15,218 bases of DNA from Oscillospiraceae bacterium (GTDB lineage: Bacteria > Bacillota > Clostridia > Oscillospirales > Ruminococcaceae). Position numbers and translations under genes: made by a program. Of the stretch, positions 5,085 to 13,888 are shown in pieces; positions within the stretch are counted from its first letter, which is position 1, and every line of letters begins with the position of its first letter. The stretch covers positions 1 through 15,218 of the forward strand of contig JAEDJV010000054.1 in the NCBI GenBank assembly GCA_016296165.1, written 5' to 3'. The notes under the pieces were generated by a model that was not told the origin of the DNA, made no database searches, and saw nothing but the letters and a program-made list of their open reading frames with translations.

Positions 5085-7655
5085 ATGCACAGTCATGGCG
5101 GCGACATATATTCCTATGCCGAGAGAACAGGCAGTTCGGTTATATATGATTTTTCAGCAAATATAAATCCTTTCGGAGTATCAGACGGAGTCCGTAAGGC
5201 GATTGCAGGTTCTGTTGATAAGATTTCCAGCTATCCGGATCCTCAAAACCGCGAACTTACAGCGGCAATAAGCAAATATCATGGGATAAGTGAAAAATAT
5301 ATCGTGTGCGGTAACGGAGGAGCTGATATTATTTACAGGACGGTAATGGCTGTGCGTCCTGAAAAATCCCTTGTTATAGCCCCTACATTCACAGAATATT
5401 ATGAAGCTCTGAGTCAGAACTGCAAAAATCTTGTGACATACAGTCTTCCGCATCCTTTTGTAATTGATGAAGGATTTACGGATGAGATAGGCATAAACAA
5501 CTATGACCTGATAGTGCTCTGCAATCCTAACAATCCCACAGGTACTCTTACAGAGAAGGACATGATATGCAGGATAGCTGAAACAGCAAAAAAGAAAAAT
5601 ACAAAGATAATTCTTGATGAGTGTTTTTTTGACATGACGGAACTGAACAGCGAAAAGAATTCCATGATATCACTCTGTGAACAGTACCCTAATCTGATAA
5701 TAATAAAATCAATGACAAAGATGTATGCTCTTCCGGGAATAAGGCTAGGATACGGAATATGCTCTGATAAGGACCTGACTGAAAAGATACGGGAATGCGG
5801 TCAGCCCTGGCCGGTAAATATTCCGGCATCCGAAGCAGGAATAGCTGCTCTGAAGGATGAGGGTTACAGAAAAGAGTTTATAGAGTACGTTGAGGAAGAA
5901 AGAATATTCATGTACAGTGAACTATGTAAACTTGGTTTTGAGGTATGGAAGCCTTCTGCAAACTTTGTTTTCTTCAGAGCTCCGGGAATGAGAAATCTTG
6001 ATTCCAGACTTGCAAAGTACAGTATTATGATTCGTCACTGCGACAACTATCCGGGACTTGATGAGGAATACTACCGGATATGCGTCAGGATGAGAAGCGA
6101 AAATCTTTTCCTCCTCAAATGCCTTGAGAAAATTGTAAATGAAAACAAACATGAGAAAAAATCTGCTAAGTCTCTTATGGTTACCGGAACAATGTCAAAC
6201 TCAGGAAAAAGTTTTGTTACAGCAGGTCTCTGCAGAATCTTTATGCAGGACGGACATAAAACAGCACCTTTTAAAGCTCAGAACATGGCTCTTAATTCAT
6301 ATATCACAAAAGATGGTCTTGAGATGGGCAGGGCACAGGTGATGCAGGCAGAGGCAGCAGGAATCGAGCCGGATGTCAGAATGAATCCTGTTCTTCTGAA
6401 ACCTACAAGTGACAAGGGTTCACAGGTTATTGTATGCGGCGAAGTTCTTGAAACTATGGATGCAAAAAAATATTACTCAAGAAAACATGATATGATTCCG
6501 CACGTTATGAATGCCTATAATTCACTAGCAGATGAAAATGAAATCATCGTCCTTGAGGGAGCAGGAAGTCCGGCAGAAATAAATCTTAAAGATGCTGATA
6601 TAGTAAACATGGGAATGGCAAAGATGTCAGGTTCACCTGTGATTATTGTGGGTGACATAGACAGAGGCGGTGTTTTTGCATCAGTTTACGGTACATGGGC
6701 ACTTATGGACGATGATGAAAAAAAGATGCTCAAGGGGATAATAATAAACAAATTCCGGGGTGACATATCGATTCTTGAACCGGGACTAAAAATGCTTGAA
6801 GAACTGACCGGTCTTCCGGTTCTTGGAGTTATTCCCTATACAGAAATTGATATTGATGATGAGGACAGCCTGTCGGAAAAATTAAACCGGAACAGTATAA
6901 AATCAGGTTCACTTGTAGATATAGCAGTTATAAAACTTCCGAGAATCTCAAATTTTACAGATTTTGATGTGTTCTCAAGAATTGACAGAGTGTCCCTGCG
7001 GTATATTTCAGATGTAAGAGAATTCGGAAATCCTGATATGATAATAATACCAGGGACTAAGAGTACTATGTCTGATCTTCAGTGGATGCGCCAGAACGGA
7101 ATAGAAGCTAAAATTCTTCAGCATCAGAAAAAAGGCGGTCTGGTTGCCGGAATCTGCGGAGGATATCAGATGCTTGGAAAAAAACTCTGTGACCCGGAGA
7201 ATATAGAATCAGGCGGTGAAATGAGAGGCATGGAACTTCTTGATGTAACAACCGAATTTAAACCGCATAAGCACAGAAGCCGGGTAACCGGTGAGATATG
7301 TTCAGATAAAATAACCGGAATATCAGGCGAAAAGTGCAGCGGTTATGAGATACACATGGGTCAAACAAGCGGAGATGCAGTTCCGTTTGTCAGGTTGGAA
7401 AACGGCGAAATAAACGGCCATATAAATTCCGACGGAACCGTTTTCGGAACATATCTGCATGGTTTCTTTGATTCGTATGATATTGCAGGAAAAATAATTA
7501 GTGTCGTTACCGGGAAAAAAGGAGAAAATACTGATTCTATAAATAAATTTGACCCTGTAAAATACAAGGAAATGCAGTATGATAAACTTGCTGACTGTAT
7601 CAGAAAAAATCTTGATATTGATAAAGTTTATGAAATTATTGAGAGAGGCATCTGA
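5085..7655 (+). CDS. cobD-cobQ: Fused threonine-phosphate decarboxylase (CobD) and cobyric acid synthase (CobQ/CbiP)
   Basis: One 856-residue chain carries two B12 enzymes usually made separately. Residues 1 to about 355 are a fold-type I PLP enzyme related to HisC/CobD, which decarboxylates L-threonine phosphate to aminopropanol phosphate. Visible marks are the FSANINPFG start (23-31), CNPNNPTGT (146-154), Asp178 in LDECFFD, the Schiff-base Lys212 in SMTKMYALPGIRLGYG, and an Arg-rich tail. Residues 363-856 are CobQ/CbiP, the glutamine- and ATP-dependent side-chain amidase. They contain the nucleotide loop TGTMSNSGKS (367-376), KAQNMALNSY (397-406), VGDIDRGGVF (522-531), and a class I glutaminase domain with Cys691 in GICGGYQMLG and His792 in YLHGFF. 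The linker is only about ten charged residues (354-362). No ribosome binding site precedes the in-frame ATG at 6177, so separate translation of CobQ looks unlikely. AAAGGAGA at 5069-5076 fixes the start. Confidence 0.92.
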   Translation: MHSHGGDIYSYAERTGSSVIYDFSANINPFGVSDGVRKAIAGSVDKISSYPDPQNRELTAAISKYHGISEKYIVCGNGGADIIYRTVMAVRPEKSLVIAPTFTEYYEALSQNCKNLVTYSLPHPFVIDEGFTDEIGINNYDLIVLCNPNNPTGTLTEKDMICRIAETAKKKNTKIILDECFFDMTELNSEKNSMISLCEQYPNLIIIKSMTKMYALPGIRLGYGICSDKDLTEKIRECGQPWPVNIPASEAGIAALKDEGYRKEFIEYVEEERIFMYSELCKLGFEVWKPSANFVFFRAPGMRNLDSRLAKYSIMIRHCDNYPGLDEEYYRICVRMRSENLFLLKCLEKIVNENKHEKKSAKSLMVTGTMSNSGKSFVTAGLCRIFMQDGHKTAPFKAQNMALNSYITKDGLEMGRAQVMQAEAAGIEPDVRMNPVLLKPTSDKGSQVIVCGEVLETMDAKKYYSRKHDMIPHVMNAYNSLADENEIIVLEGAGSPAEINLKDADIVNMGMAKMSGSPVIIVGDIDRGGVFASVYGTWALMDDDEKKMLKGIIINKFRGDISILEPGLKMLEELTGLPVLGVIPYTEIDIDDEDSLSEKLNRNSIKSGSLVDIAVIKLPRISNFTDFDVFSRIDRVSLRYISDVREFGNPDMIIIPGTKSTMSDLQWMRQNGIEAKILQHQKKGGLVAGICGGYQMLGKKLCDPENIESGGEMRGMELLDVTTEFKPHKHRSRVTGEICSDKITGISGEKCSGYEIHMGQTSGDAVPFVRLENGEINGHINSDGTVFGTYLHGFFDSYDIAGKIISVVTGKKGENTDSINKFDPVKYKEMQYDKLADCIRKNLDIDKVYEIIERGI

Positions 7656-8731
7656 TGGAGAAACTCAGAGAAGGCTATACAACCGGGACATGTATGACTG
7701 GTGCGGCGCTTGCTTCTGCGATATGGCAGATGACCGGCAAATGTCCTGAAAAAGTTCAGGTTGATATACCGGCCGGAAAAACATTAATTCTGCCTGTTAT
7801 AGAATACAGTGATTATGAATGCGGAATAAAAAAAGACGCAGGTGATGATCCTGATGTAACAGACGGATATATCATAAAAGTAAAAACAAAGATATACAGT
7901 TATGAAGGAGAAATTGTTTTCAAATCCGGAGAGGGAGTAGGAACCGTAACAAGAAAAGGACTGAAGTTACCCCCTGGTGAACCGGCCATAAATCCGGTTC
8001 CAAGAGAAATGACAAGGGATACCCTTAGAAAACATATTGGAAACAAAGCTGCTGAAGTATATGTTTCAGTCCCCGGAGGAAGGGAAATTGCTGATAAAAC
8101 CTTTAATCCCAGATTAGGTATAACCGGCGGAATCTCCATTCTGGGAACAACAGGTATCGTCAGACCAATGAGTGAAGAGGCGGTAAAGGAATCCCTGATA
8201 CAGGAACTTTCAATGTGCAGGGCTGAATATGGATCAAAAGCAGCTTTCGTTACAGGATATTCAGGAGAAGAGGTACTGAAAAAAATTAAGCCGGATATGA
8301 AAGGCATAGTTCTCTGCAGCAACTATCTTGGATTTCTTCTTGATGAGGCGCTTAGACTCGAATTTACGGATATACTCATTGCCGGGGGAACCGGAAAACT
8401 TGTAAAACCTGCCGCTGATATTATGTACCTGCACAGTCATTCTGCAGGTGCACAGCGTGAAATATTATGCACACACGCTGCACTTCTCGGGGTGCCATCA
8501 GAGGTAATAAGAAAAATTTACGACTGTGTAACTACAAGGGAAATGTGCAGAATATTAAAGGAAAATAATGTTTTCCAGGATGTGATGGTATCTGTGGTAA
8601 GGGCAGCGCTGAAAAACTGTGTTTCAAGGACACAGGGGAAAATCAATATAGCGTACATGCTTACTGACGAAAACAATGAACCAATGGTATCTTCGGAAAA
8701 CCTTGAAGATATGCTGATGAAATGGAGCTGA
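7655..8731 (+). CDS. cbiD: Cobalt-precorrin-5B C1-methyltransferase
   Basis: Methylates C1 of cobalt-precorrin-5B in the anaerobic corrin pathway using S-adenosylmethionine; it is unrelated to the tetrapyrrole methylase fold of its neighbours. The 358 residues match family length. The signature REGYTTGTCMTGAALASA is at 5-22, GITGGISILGTTGIVRPMSE at 155-174, and GGTGKLVKPAADIMYLHSHS at 244-263. The ATG overlaps the previous stop (TGATG), with GAGAGAGG at 7641-7648. Its presence, with CbiG and CbiF, marks the oxygen-independent route. Confidence 0.95.
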   Translation: MEKLREGYTTGTCMTGAALASAIWQMTGKCPEKVQVDIPAGKTLILPVIEYSDYECGIKKDAGDDPDVTDGYIIKVKTKIYSYEGEIVFKSGEGVGTVTRKGLKLPPGEPAINPVPREMTRDTLRKHIGNKAAEVYVSVPGGREIADKTFNPRLGITGGISILGTTGIVRPMSEEAVKESLIQELSMCRAEYGSKAAFVTGYSGEEVLKKIKPDMKGIVLCSNYLGFLLDEALRLEFTDILIAGGTGKLVKPAADIMYLHSHSAGAQREILCTHAALLGVPSEVIRKIYDCVTTREMCRILKENNVFQDVMVSVVRAALKNCVSRTQGKINIAYMLTDENNEPMVSSENLEDMLMKWS

Positions 8732-8735
8732 ATTA

Positions 8736-9950
8736 ATGCACGAACTTATAATCATAGGCGGAGGAAGCGGAAATTCAGATTATATTCTTCCGGTCGCCGT
8801 TAAAGAGGCGGAAAATGCAGACTGTGTTATTGCTTCAGAAAGATTTTTAAATCTTCTGAAATGCAGGAGAACACTTCCACTTAAGGATATTGAAAAACTG
8901 CTCGAAGATCTTCCCAGGATACTGGAAAAGGAAAGAGTGGCAGTTATTGTATCGGGTGATCCTCTTCTGTACAGTCTGTGCAGAACTATAAGGGAAAGAT
9001 ATCCTCAGATGGAGTTAAGAGTTGTTCCGGGGATAGGATCACTACAGATACTTGGATGTGAATTCGGAATTACCATGGAAGATGCACTGATATACAGTAT
9101 CCACGGAAGAGATTATACTGATGGAAAAATAGCATATGCAGTTTCTGAAAATAAAGAAGTATTTTTCCTGTGTTCATCAGCTGCAGGACCGGTTGAGATA
9201 TCAAAGGCACTCTTAAAATACGGACTTGATGACTGTGAAATGTTTGTCGGAGCGAATCTTACTTATGAAACCCAGAAGCTTTTTAAGGGAAAACCGGCTG
9301 ATTTTATTAACGGCAGCAATCCCGGGCTATGTGTTGCCGCAGTAAGAAATAAAACCGGAAACAAATACATTTATCCTGCACTTCTTCCGGATAAGGCATT
9401 TTTCAGAAACAGTTCGCCTATGACCAAAGAGGAAGTCAGAGCAGTAATAATCAGTAAACTTCGTCTGAAACCTGACAGCATTGTATGGGATATCGGTGCG
9501 GGTACCGGGAGCGTTTCTGTTGAATGTTCAAGATTCTGCAGATACGGTGAGGTTTACTCGATTGAGTATAAATCTTCTGCCATAGATGCACTTGAAAAAA
9601 ACAAGGAACTGTTTTCGCTCGGTAATATGAATATTATTGAAGGAAGAGCCGAAGACATTGCCGGAGATCTTCCTGAACCGGATATAGTTTTTATCGGAGG
9701 AAGCGGAAAAAAACTTAATCAGATTATGGACCTCCTGAAGACTGGAAAAAGAAAAAGAATAGTACTGAGTGCAGTAACTGTTGAAACTCAGAACGAAGCA
9801 TTCAGATTATTTTCAGAAATGCCTGAATTTGATATGGTTCAGGTCAGCATTTGCGGGATAAAAAAACTTGGGAGTTACACTGTTCCTGAAAACAATAATC
9901 CGGTAACGATATATTCCTGCGTTACAAAGGAGGAGAGTCAAAATGAATAA
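8736..9950 (+). CDS. cbiET: Cobalt-precorrin-7 C5-methyltransferase / cobalt-precorrin-6B C15-methyltransferase (decarboxylating), fused
   Basis: A 404-residue two-domain enzyme. The CbiE half (about 1-205) is a tetrapyrrole methylase, with LIIIGGGSGNSDYILPVA near the start, VSGDPLLYS (72-80) and VVPGIGSLQILGCEFGI (96-112). The CbiT half (about 225-404) is a Rossmann-fold methyltransferase, with the SPMTKEEVRA start (227-236) and SAM motif WDIGAGTGSVSVE (251-263). It adds methyl groups at C5 and C15 and removes the C12 acetate carboxyl. The fusion equals the classic CobL arrangement and is common. The start has GGAG eight bases upstream; its end overlaps cbiL by eight bases. Confidence 0.94.
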   Translation: MHELIIIGGGSGNSDYILPVAVKEAENADCVIASERFLNLLKCRRTLPLKDIEKLLEDLPRILEKERVAVIVSGDPLLYSLCRTIRERYPQMELRVVPGIGSLQILGCEFGITMEDALIYSIHGRDYTDGKIAYAVSENKEVFFLCSSAAGPVEISKALLKYGLDDCEMFVGANLTYETQKLFKGKPADFINGSNPGLCVAAVRNKTGNKYIYPALLPDKAFFRNSSPMTKEEVRAVIISKLRLKPDSIVWDIGAGTGSVSVECSRFCRYGEVYSIEYKSSAIDALEKNKELFSLGNMNIIEGRAEDIAGDLPEPDIVFIGGSGKKLNQIMDLLKTGKRKRIVLSAVTVETQNEAFRLFSEMPEFDMVQVSICGIKKLGSYTVPENNNPVTIYSCVTKEESQNE

Positions 9951-10644
9951 GGGAAGATTTTTCGCTGTGGGTGTGGGTGCCGGCGATCCTCTTGATATGA
10001 CAGTCAGAGCGGTAAGAACCCTTGAAAATTCTGACGCTGTTGTTTTTCCGGTGAAGAATCCCGGAGAATCATCGGTTGCGTATGATATAGCCTTAGCCGG
10101 TGCGGATATATCAGGAAAAGAAAAAATAGAAGTGGTTTTTCCCATGAAGTCTGTTTCTGATTACAGGGAGTATCTTAATGATGAAAAACTGCACAGAATT
10201 TTCGAACACCTTGACAAAGGTCATGATGTATCGGTTGTAACACTTGGAGATATTTCTGTATATTCCACAGCGGAATATCTGAGGGAATATATTGAAGAAA
10301 AGGGATATGATACATATATCTGTGCGGGTATTTCTTCATTCAGCGCGGCGGCTGCAAAGGCGAAAATATCTCTGTGTGAAAACAGGGAATCATTTTCCGT
10401 TGTGCCTGCTGTAAGTGATAAGGAAGAACTGATGAAAAAGCTTTCTGATTTTGATACACTTGTAATTATGAAAGCCGGAAGTTCACTTGAATGGATTGTA
10501 CCGGTTCTGAAGGAAAACGGACTCTATGACAGAGCATTAATGTTCTGCAATGTAAACATGAGTGATGAATATATCGGACCTGTTACAACTGACAGGAAGA
10601 GTTATTTTACAACTATTATTATTAAGCGCGGAGGTAATTTATAA
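9943..10644 (+). CDS. cbiL: Cobalt-factor II C20-methyltransferase
   Basis: A tetrapyrrole methylase that puts a methyl group at C20 of cobalt-factor II (cobalt-precorrin-2), the first committed corrin methylation. Of 233 residues, FFAVGVGAGDPLDMTVRAVR (6-25) gives the family start. TLGDISVYSTAEYLRE (100-115) and YICAGISSFSAAAAKAKISL (125-144) mark the SAM pocket. A very strong AAAGGAGGAG (9926-9935) precedes the ATG. Compared with CbiF and CbiH, the Asp-Ile-Ser-Val-Tyr-Ser-Thr run and the VVFPVKNPGESSVAYDIA segment point to the CbiL/CobI group. It shares one base with cbiF (TAATG). Confidence 0.9.
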   Translation: MNKGRFFAVGVGAGDPLDMTVRAVRTLENSDAVVFPVKNPGESSVAYDIALAGADISGKEKIEVVFPMKSVSDYREYLNDEKLHRIFEHLDKGHDVSVVTLGDISVYSTAEYLREYIEEKGYDTYICAGISSFSAAAAKAKISLCENRESFSVVPAVSDKEELMKKLSDFDTLVIMKAGSSLEWIVPVLKENGLYDRALMFCNVNMSDEYIGPVTTDRKSYFTTIIIKRGGNL

Positions 10645-11399
10645 TGGTTTATTTTGTTGGTGCAGGCGCAGGTGATCCTGAACTTCTTACAATAAAGGGC
10701 AAGAGACTCATAGATAATGCGGATGTTGTTATCTATGCCGGTTCCCTTGTTAATCCTGAAGTACTGAAAGACGTGAAAAAAGACTGTGCGGTTTATGACA
10801 GTGCTGGGATGAATCTCGAAGAAGTTATTGAAGTAATGAAAGAGGCTGAGGCTGAGGGAAAGACTACTGTCAGGGTTCATACCGGTGATTCCTCAATATA
10901 CGGCGCAATAAGAGAACAGCTGGATGCGCTGGACAAACTGAACATTGAGCATGAAGTTGTTCCGGGTGTAAGCTCATTTCTTGCAGCCGCTGCAGCTATG
11001 CAGAAGGAATATACTCTGCCGGATGTAACACAGACAGTTATACTGACAAGAATGGAAGGCAGAACGCCTGTGCCGGAAAGAGAAAGTATAGAAGAACTGG
11101 CAAAACACAGGGCAACTATGGTACTCTTCCTTTCAGTCGGGATGATAGATGAACTTGTAATGAAACTGAAAACTTCATATCCGGAAACCACTCCGGTTGC
11201 TGTTGTTTACAAGGCAAGCTGGCCTGATCAGAAAATAATCTACGGTACACTCTCTGATATTGCAGCAAAGGTTAAAGAAGCGGGGATAAAGAAAACCGCA
11301 CTTGTTACAGTCGGTGATTTTCTTGGAAATGAATACGAGCTGTCAAAACTGTATGATAAAACATTTACCCACGAATACAGACAGGGGATATCCGAATGA
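10644..11399 (+). CDS. cbiF: Cobalt-precorrin-4 C11-methyltransferase
   Basis: A tetrapyrrole methylase that methylates C11. At 251 residues it has full family length. MVYFVGAGAGDPELLTIKGK (1-20), VIYAGSLVNPEVL (29-41), HTGDSSIYGAIREQL (79-93) and VVPGVSSFLAAAAAMQKEYT (105-124) are the CbiF/CobM signatures, especially YAGSLV and the extended VTQTVILTRMEGRTPVPE. GGAGGT at 10630-10635 is the ribosome binding site. The stop overlaps the cbiG start as ATGA, so CbiG is probably translated by re-initiation. Confidence 0.94.
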   Translation: MVYFVGAGAGDPELLTIKGKRLIDNADVVIYAGSLVNPEVLKDVKKDCAVYDSAGMNLEEVIEVMKEAEAEGKTTVRVHTGDSSIYGAIREQLDALDKLNIEHEVVPGVSSFLAAAAAMQKEYTLPDVTQTVILTRMEGRTPVPERESIEELAKHRATMVLFLSVGMIDELVMKLKTSYPETTPVAVVYKASWPDQKIIYGTLSDIAAKVKEAGIKKTALVTVGDFLGNEYELSKLYDKTFTHEYRQGISE

Positions 11400-12394
11400 A
11401 AACCGCATGTTTCTATCTGACTGAACAGGGAAGAAAAACAGCGGAAAAAATATGTGATGTCACAGGCGGAGTGCTTTGCGGAAAGGAAAATTTCAGAGAT
11501 AAGGTAAGAGAGTGCTTTGATTTGTATGAGGTTCTTGTTTTTGTGATGGCGTCAGGTATAGTGATAAGGACGATTGCGCCTCTGATAAAGAGCAAGACGA
11601 CTGATCCGGCAGTTATACTGGTTTCTCAGGACGGACGTTATGTCATAAGCCTTTTGTCAGGGCATCTCGGCGGTGCCAATGAAGAAACAAAAAGGATAGC
11701 AGAATTAATTGGTGCTCAGGCTGTGATTACAACAGCTACTGATGTCCAGAACGTCGTTTCATTTGATGTGTTTGCAAAGAAAAATAAACTGATAATTGAA
11801 AACATAGATAATCTGAAATATATAAGCAGCTCACTGCTTGACGGAATCAGTATCGATCTCATTTCTGATATCCGGATAACAGGAGTACCGGAATATATCA
11901 ATGTTTCCGGAAAATCAGAAAATGAATACGCTGTATGTATTTCTGACAGGATTACAGATGATGCTTTTCATAAAAAAGTGCTTTTTTTAAGACCGAAGGA
12001 TATTGTTATCGGTATAGGCTGCAAAAGGAACATTTCATCAGATTATCTTGACAGCTGTTTTCAGAATTTTCTTGAAACCAACCGTCTTAGTCTTCATTCG
12101 GTAAGGTGTATTTCAACTATAGAACTGAAGAAGAACGAGCCGGCGTTACTCGAACTGTGCAGGAAATATGGTCTGGAACTGAGAATTGCTGATCTGAAGG
12201 ATATTGAGAAACATGCGTCCGGTTTTGATCAGTCTGAATTTGTAATGAAGGTTACAGGAGTCCCGTCCGTTGCGGAGGGAAGTGCATTTGTAATTTCAGA
12301 AAATGGAGAGAAGATTCAGGGAAAAACAAAATTCAGCGGTGTTACTATGGCAGCATACAGAATAAGTCTGCCGGATTTGGAAATGGAGAGTTAG
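11396..12394 (+). CDS. cbiG: Cobalt-precorrin-5A hydrolase
   Basis: Opens the delta-lactone of cobalt-precorrin-5A, losing the C20-derived two-carbon fragment as acetaldehyde. Of 332 residues, the N-terminal part contains MASGIVIRTIAPLIKSKTTD (51-70), then QDGRYVISLLSGHLGGANE (78-96) and ITTATD (111-116), all characteristic. The C-terminal domain begins at about residue 200 with DIVIGIGCKRN and contains CISTIELKKNEPAL and VPSVAEGSAFV. CbiG is specific to the anaerobic pathway. It follows cbiF directly by an ATGA overlap, matching their consecutive reactions. Confidence 0.94.
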   Translation: MKTACFYLTEQGRKTAEKICDVTGGVLCGKENFRDKVRECFDLYEVLVFVMASGIVIRTIAPLIKSKTTDPAVILVSQDGRYVISLLSGHLGGANEETKRIAELIGAQAVITTATDVQNVVSFDVFAKKNKLIIENIDNLKYISSSLLDGISIDLISDIRITGVPEYINVSGKSENEYAVCISDRITDDAFHKKVLFLRPKDIVIGIGCKRNISSDYLDSCFQNFLETNRLSLHSVRCISTIELKKNEPALLELCRKYGLELRIADLKDIEKHASGFDQSEFVMKVTGVPSVAEGSAFVISENGEKIQGKTKFSGVTMAAYRISLPDLEMES

Positions 12395-12395
12395 C

Positions 12396-13139
12396 ATGGA
12401 TAAAATAATTTATGTTGTCGGATTTGGTCCCGGAGACAAGCAGTTTATGACAATGCAGGCTGTTGAAATTATTGAACAGGCGGATCTGATTGTGGGTTAC
12501 ACCACATATACTGATATTCTGAAAGCACAGTTTCCGGATAAAAAATATCTTTCAACACCTATGAGAAAGGAAACTGACAGATGCCGTCTGGCAGTTGAAA
12601 AGGCACTCGAAGGAAATACAGTAGCTATGGTTTCCAGCGGAGACAGTGGTATATACGGTATGGCGGGCATAATGCTTGAGATTACAGATGAGATGCAGGC
12701 AGATGTGGAGATAGTGACGGTTCCGGGAATCACAGCAGCAAGTACGGCGGCCTCAGTTCTGGGGGCACCGCTGATGCACGACCTTTCACTTATCAGTCTT
12801 AGTGACCTTATGACTCCGCTTGAACTTATCTTCAAAAGAGTAGATGCTGCTGCATCAGCGGATTTTGTAATAAGTCTTTACAATCCAAAATCAAGAAAAC
12901 GGGTTGATTATCTTGAAAAAGCTGCTGATATAATTATGAAATACAGAGACAAAGGTACTCCTGTTGGTATTGTCAGAAATGCCGGCAGACCTGACCAGAA
13001 AGCATGGCTTACTACACTTTCTGAACTGAAAAATGAACCGGTAGATATGTTCTGTGTTGTGATTATAGGAAATTCACAGACATATGTAAAAAATAACAGG
13101 ATGATTACTCCGCGGGGTTATAAAATAAATGAGCAGTAA
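12396..13139 (+). CDS. cbiH: Cobalt-precorrin-3B C17-methyltransferase
   Basis: A tetrapyrrole methylase that contracts the ring and methylates C17. Of 247 residues, the start is MDKIIYVVGFGPGDKQFMTM (1-20), followed by QAVEIIEQADLIVGYTTYTD (21-40), the SSGDSGIYGMAGIMLEI motif, and VPGITAASTAASVLGAPLMH with DLSLISLSDLMTP. ISLYNPKSRKR and VGIVRNAGRPDQKAWLTTL fix it as CbiH/CobJ. No extra C-terminal ferredoxin or nitrite-reductase-like domain is present, unlike some longer forms. GGAG at 12385-12388 lies seven bases before the ATG. It overlaps cbiJ by 11 bases. Confidence 0.95.
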   Translation: MDKIIYVVGFGPGDKQFMTMQAVEIIEQADLIVGYTTYTDILKAQFPDKKYLSTPMRKETDRCRLAVEKALEGNTVAMVSSGDSGIYGMAGIMLEITDEMQADVEIVTVPGITAASTAASVLGAPLMHDLSLISLSDLMTPLELIFKRVDAAASADFVISLYNPKSRKRVDYLEKAADIIMKYRDKGTPVGIVRNAGRPDQKAWLTTLSELKNEPVDMFCVVIIGNSQTYVKNNRMITPRGYKINEQ

Positions 13140-13872
13140 ACTGAAAATTGCAGTAATAGCCGGGACGAGTGAAGCAACTGAGCTGATAAATCTTATTTCA
13201 GACCGGTTCGATGTTACGGCTTTTACCGCCACCTCATATGGCAGCAGTATTCTTGGAAACAGTAACTGCCGCATAATTCAGGGCAGACTTGATGAAACAG
13301 GATTTGCGGAAGTACTGCCGGAATTTGATGCGATCGCTGATATGTCACATCCGTTTGCAGAAATTGTGTCAGATACCGTAAAAAAAGTATGCAGAGAGAA
13401 TAATCTGCCGTATTTCAGGGGCGGAAGGGAAACCGTTTTCTATGACTATGACAGGATTTTATATGTAAATTCGAAGGAAGAAGCTGCAGAGCTTCTGAAG
13501 TCTTCGGAAGGTAATATTTTTCTTACAACCGGAGTTAAAACATTAAAGTTTTACGAAACGGAACTTTATCCGGATGTCAGCAGAATATGGGCAAGGGTTC
13601 TCGATAGTGAGGAGTCAAGGAGAATGTGTGCTGATTCTGCGGTAAACATTATTTATTCAAAACTTCCGGTACCGGAAGAGGAAACTGACAGAATTATGAG
13701 GGAAAATAATATTCGTATTCTTGTGACCAAGGACAGCGGAGTGCGGGGCGGACTTCCTGAAAAAATAGAAACGGCCAGAAAATATAATGCCGAAGTGATA
13801 ATAATAAAATCTCCGGAAAACGGGATAAGCAACACGCCGGAAAAAATTCTTGAGCAGCTTTTAAAACTTTGA
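13129..13872 (+). CDS. cbiJ: Cobalt-precorrin-6A reductase
   Basis: Reduces cobalt-precorrin-6A with a nicotinamide cofactor. The 247 residues fit the CbiJ/CobK family. Visible marks are IAVIAGTSEATELI (7-20) at the start; ADMSHPFAEIVSDTVKKVC, the family's D-x-HPxA element; LTTGVKTLKFY; and near the end VTKDSGVRGGLPEKIETA with an EVIIIKSP strand. The ATG lies inside the end of cbiH, preceded by GCGGGG at 13112-13117, a modest ribosome binding site, so coupling with cbiH is likely. Confidence 0.9.
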   Translation: MSSKLKIAVIAGTSEATELINLISDRFDVTAFTATSYGSSILGNSNCRIIQGRLDETGFAEVLPEFDAIADMSHPFAEIVSDTVKKVCRENNLPYFRGGRETVFYDYDRILYVNSKEEAAELLKSSEGNIFLTTGVKTLKFYETELYPDVSRIWARVLDSEESRRMCADSAVNIIYSKLPVPEEETDRIMRENNIRILVTKDSGVRGGLPEKIETARKYNAEVIIIKSPENGISNTPEKILEQLLKL

Positions 13873-13888
13873 CGAGGAGTTGGACGAA

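Noticed and set aside
6177..6179. Internal ATG as a separate start for CobQ
   Set aside because: No Shine-Dalgarno sequence lies upstream and the reading frame is continuous with CobD.
7900..8322. Long minus-strand open frame opposite cbiD, and similar antisense frames throughout the operon
   Set aside because: They lie opposite strongly conserved genes, lack ribosome binding sites and resemble no family; they are codon-bias shadows.
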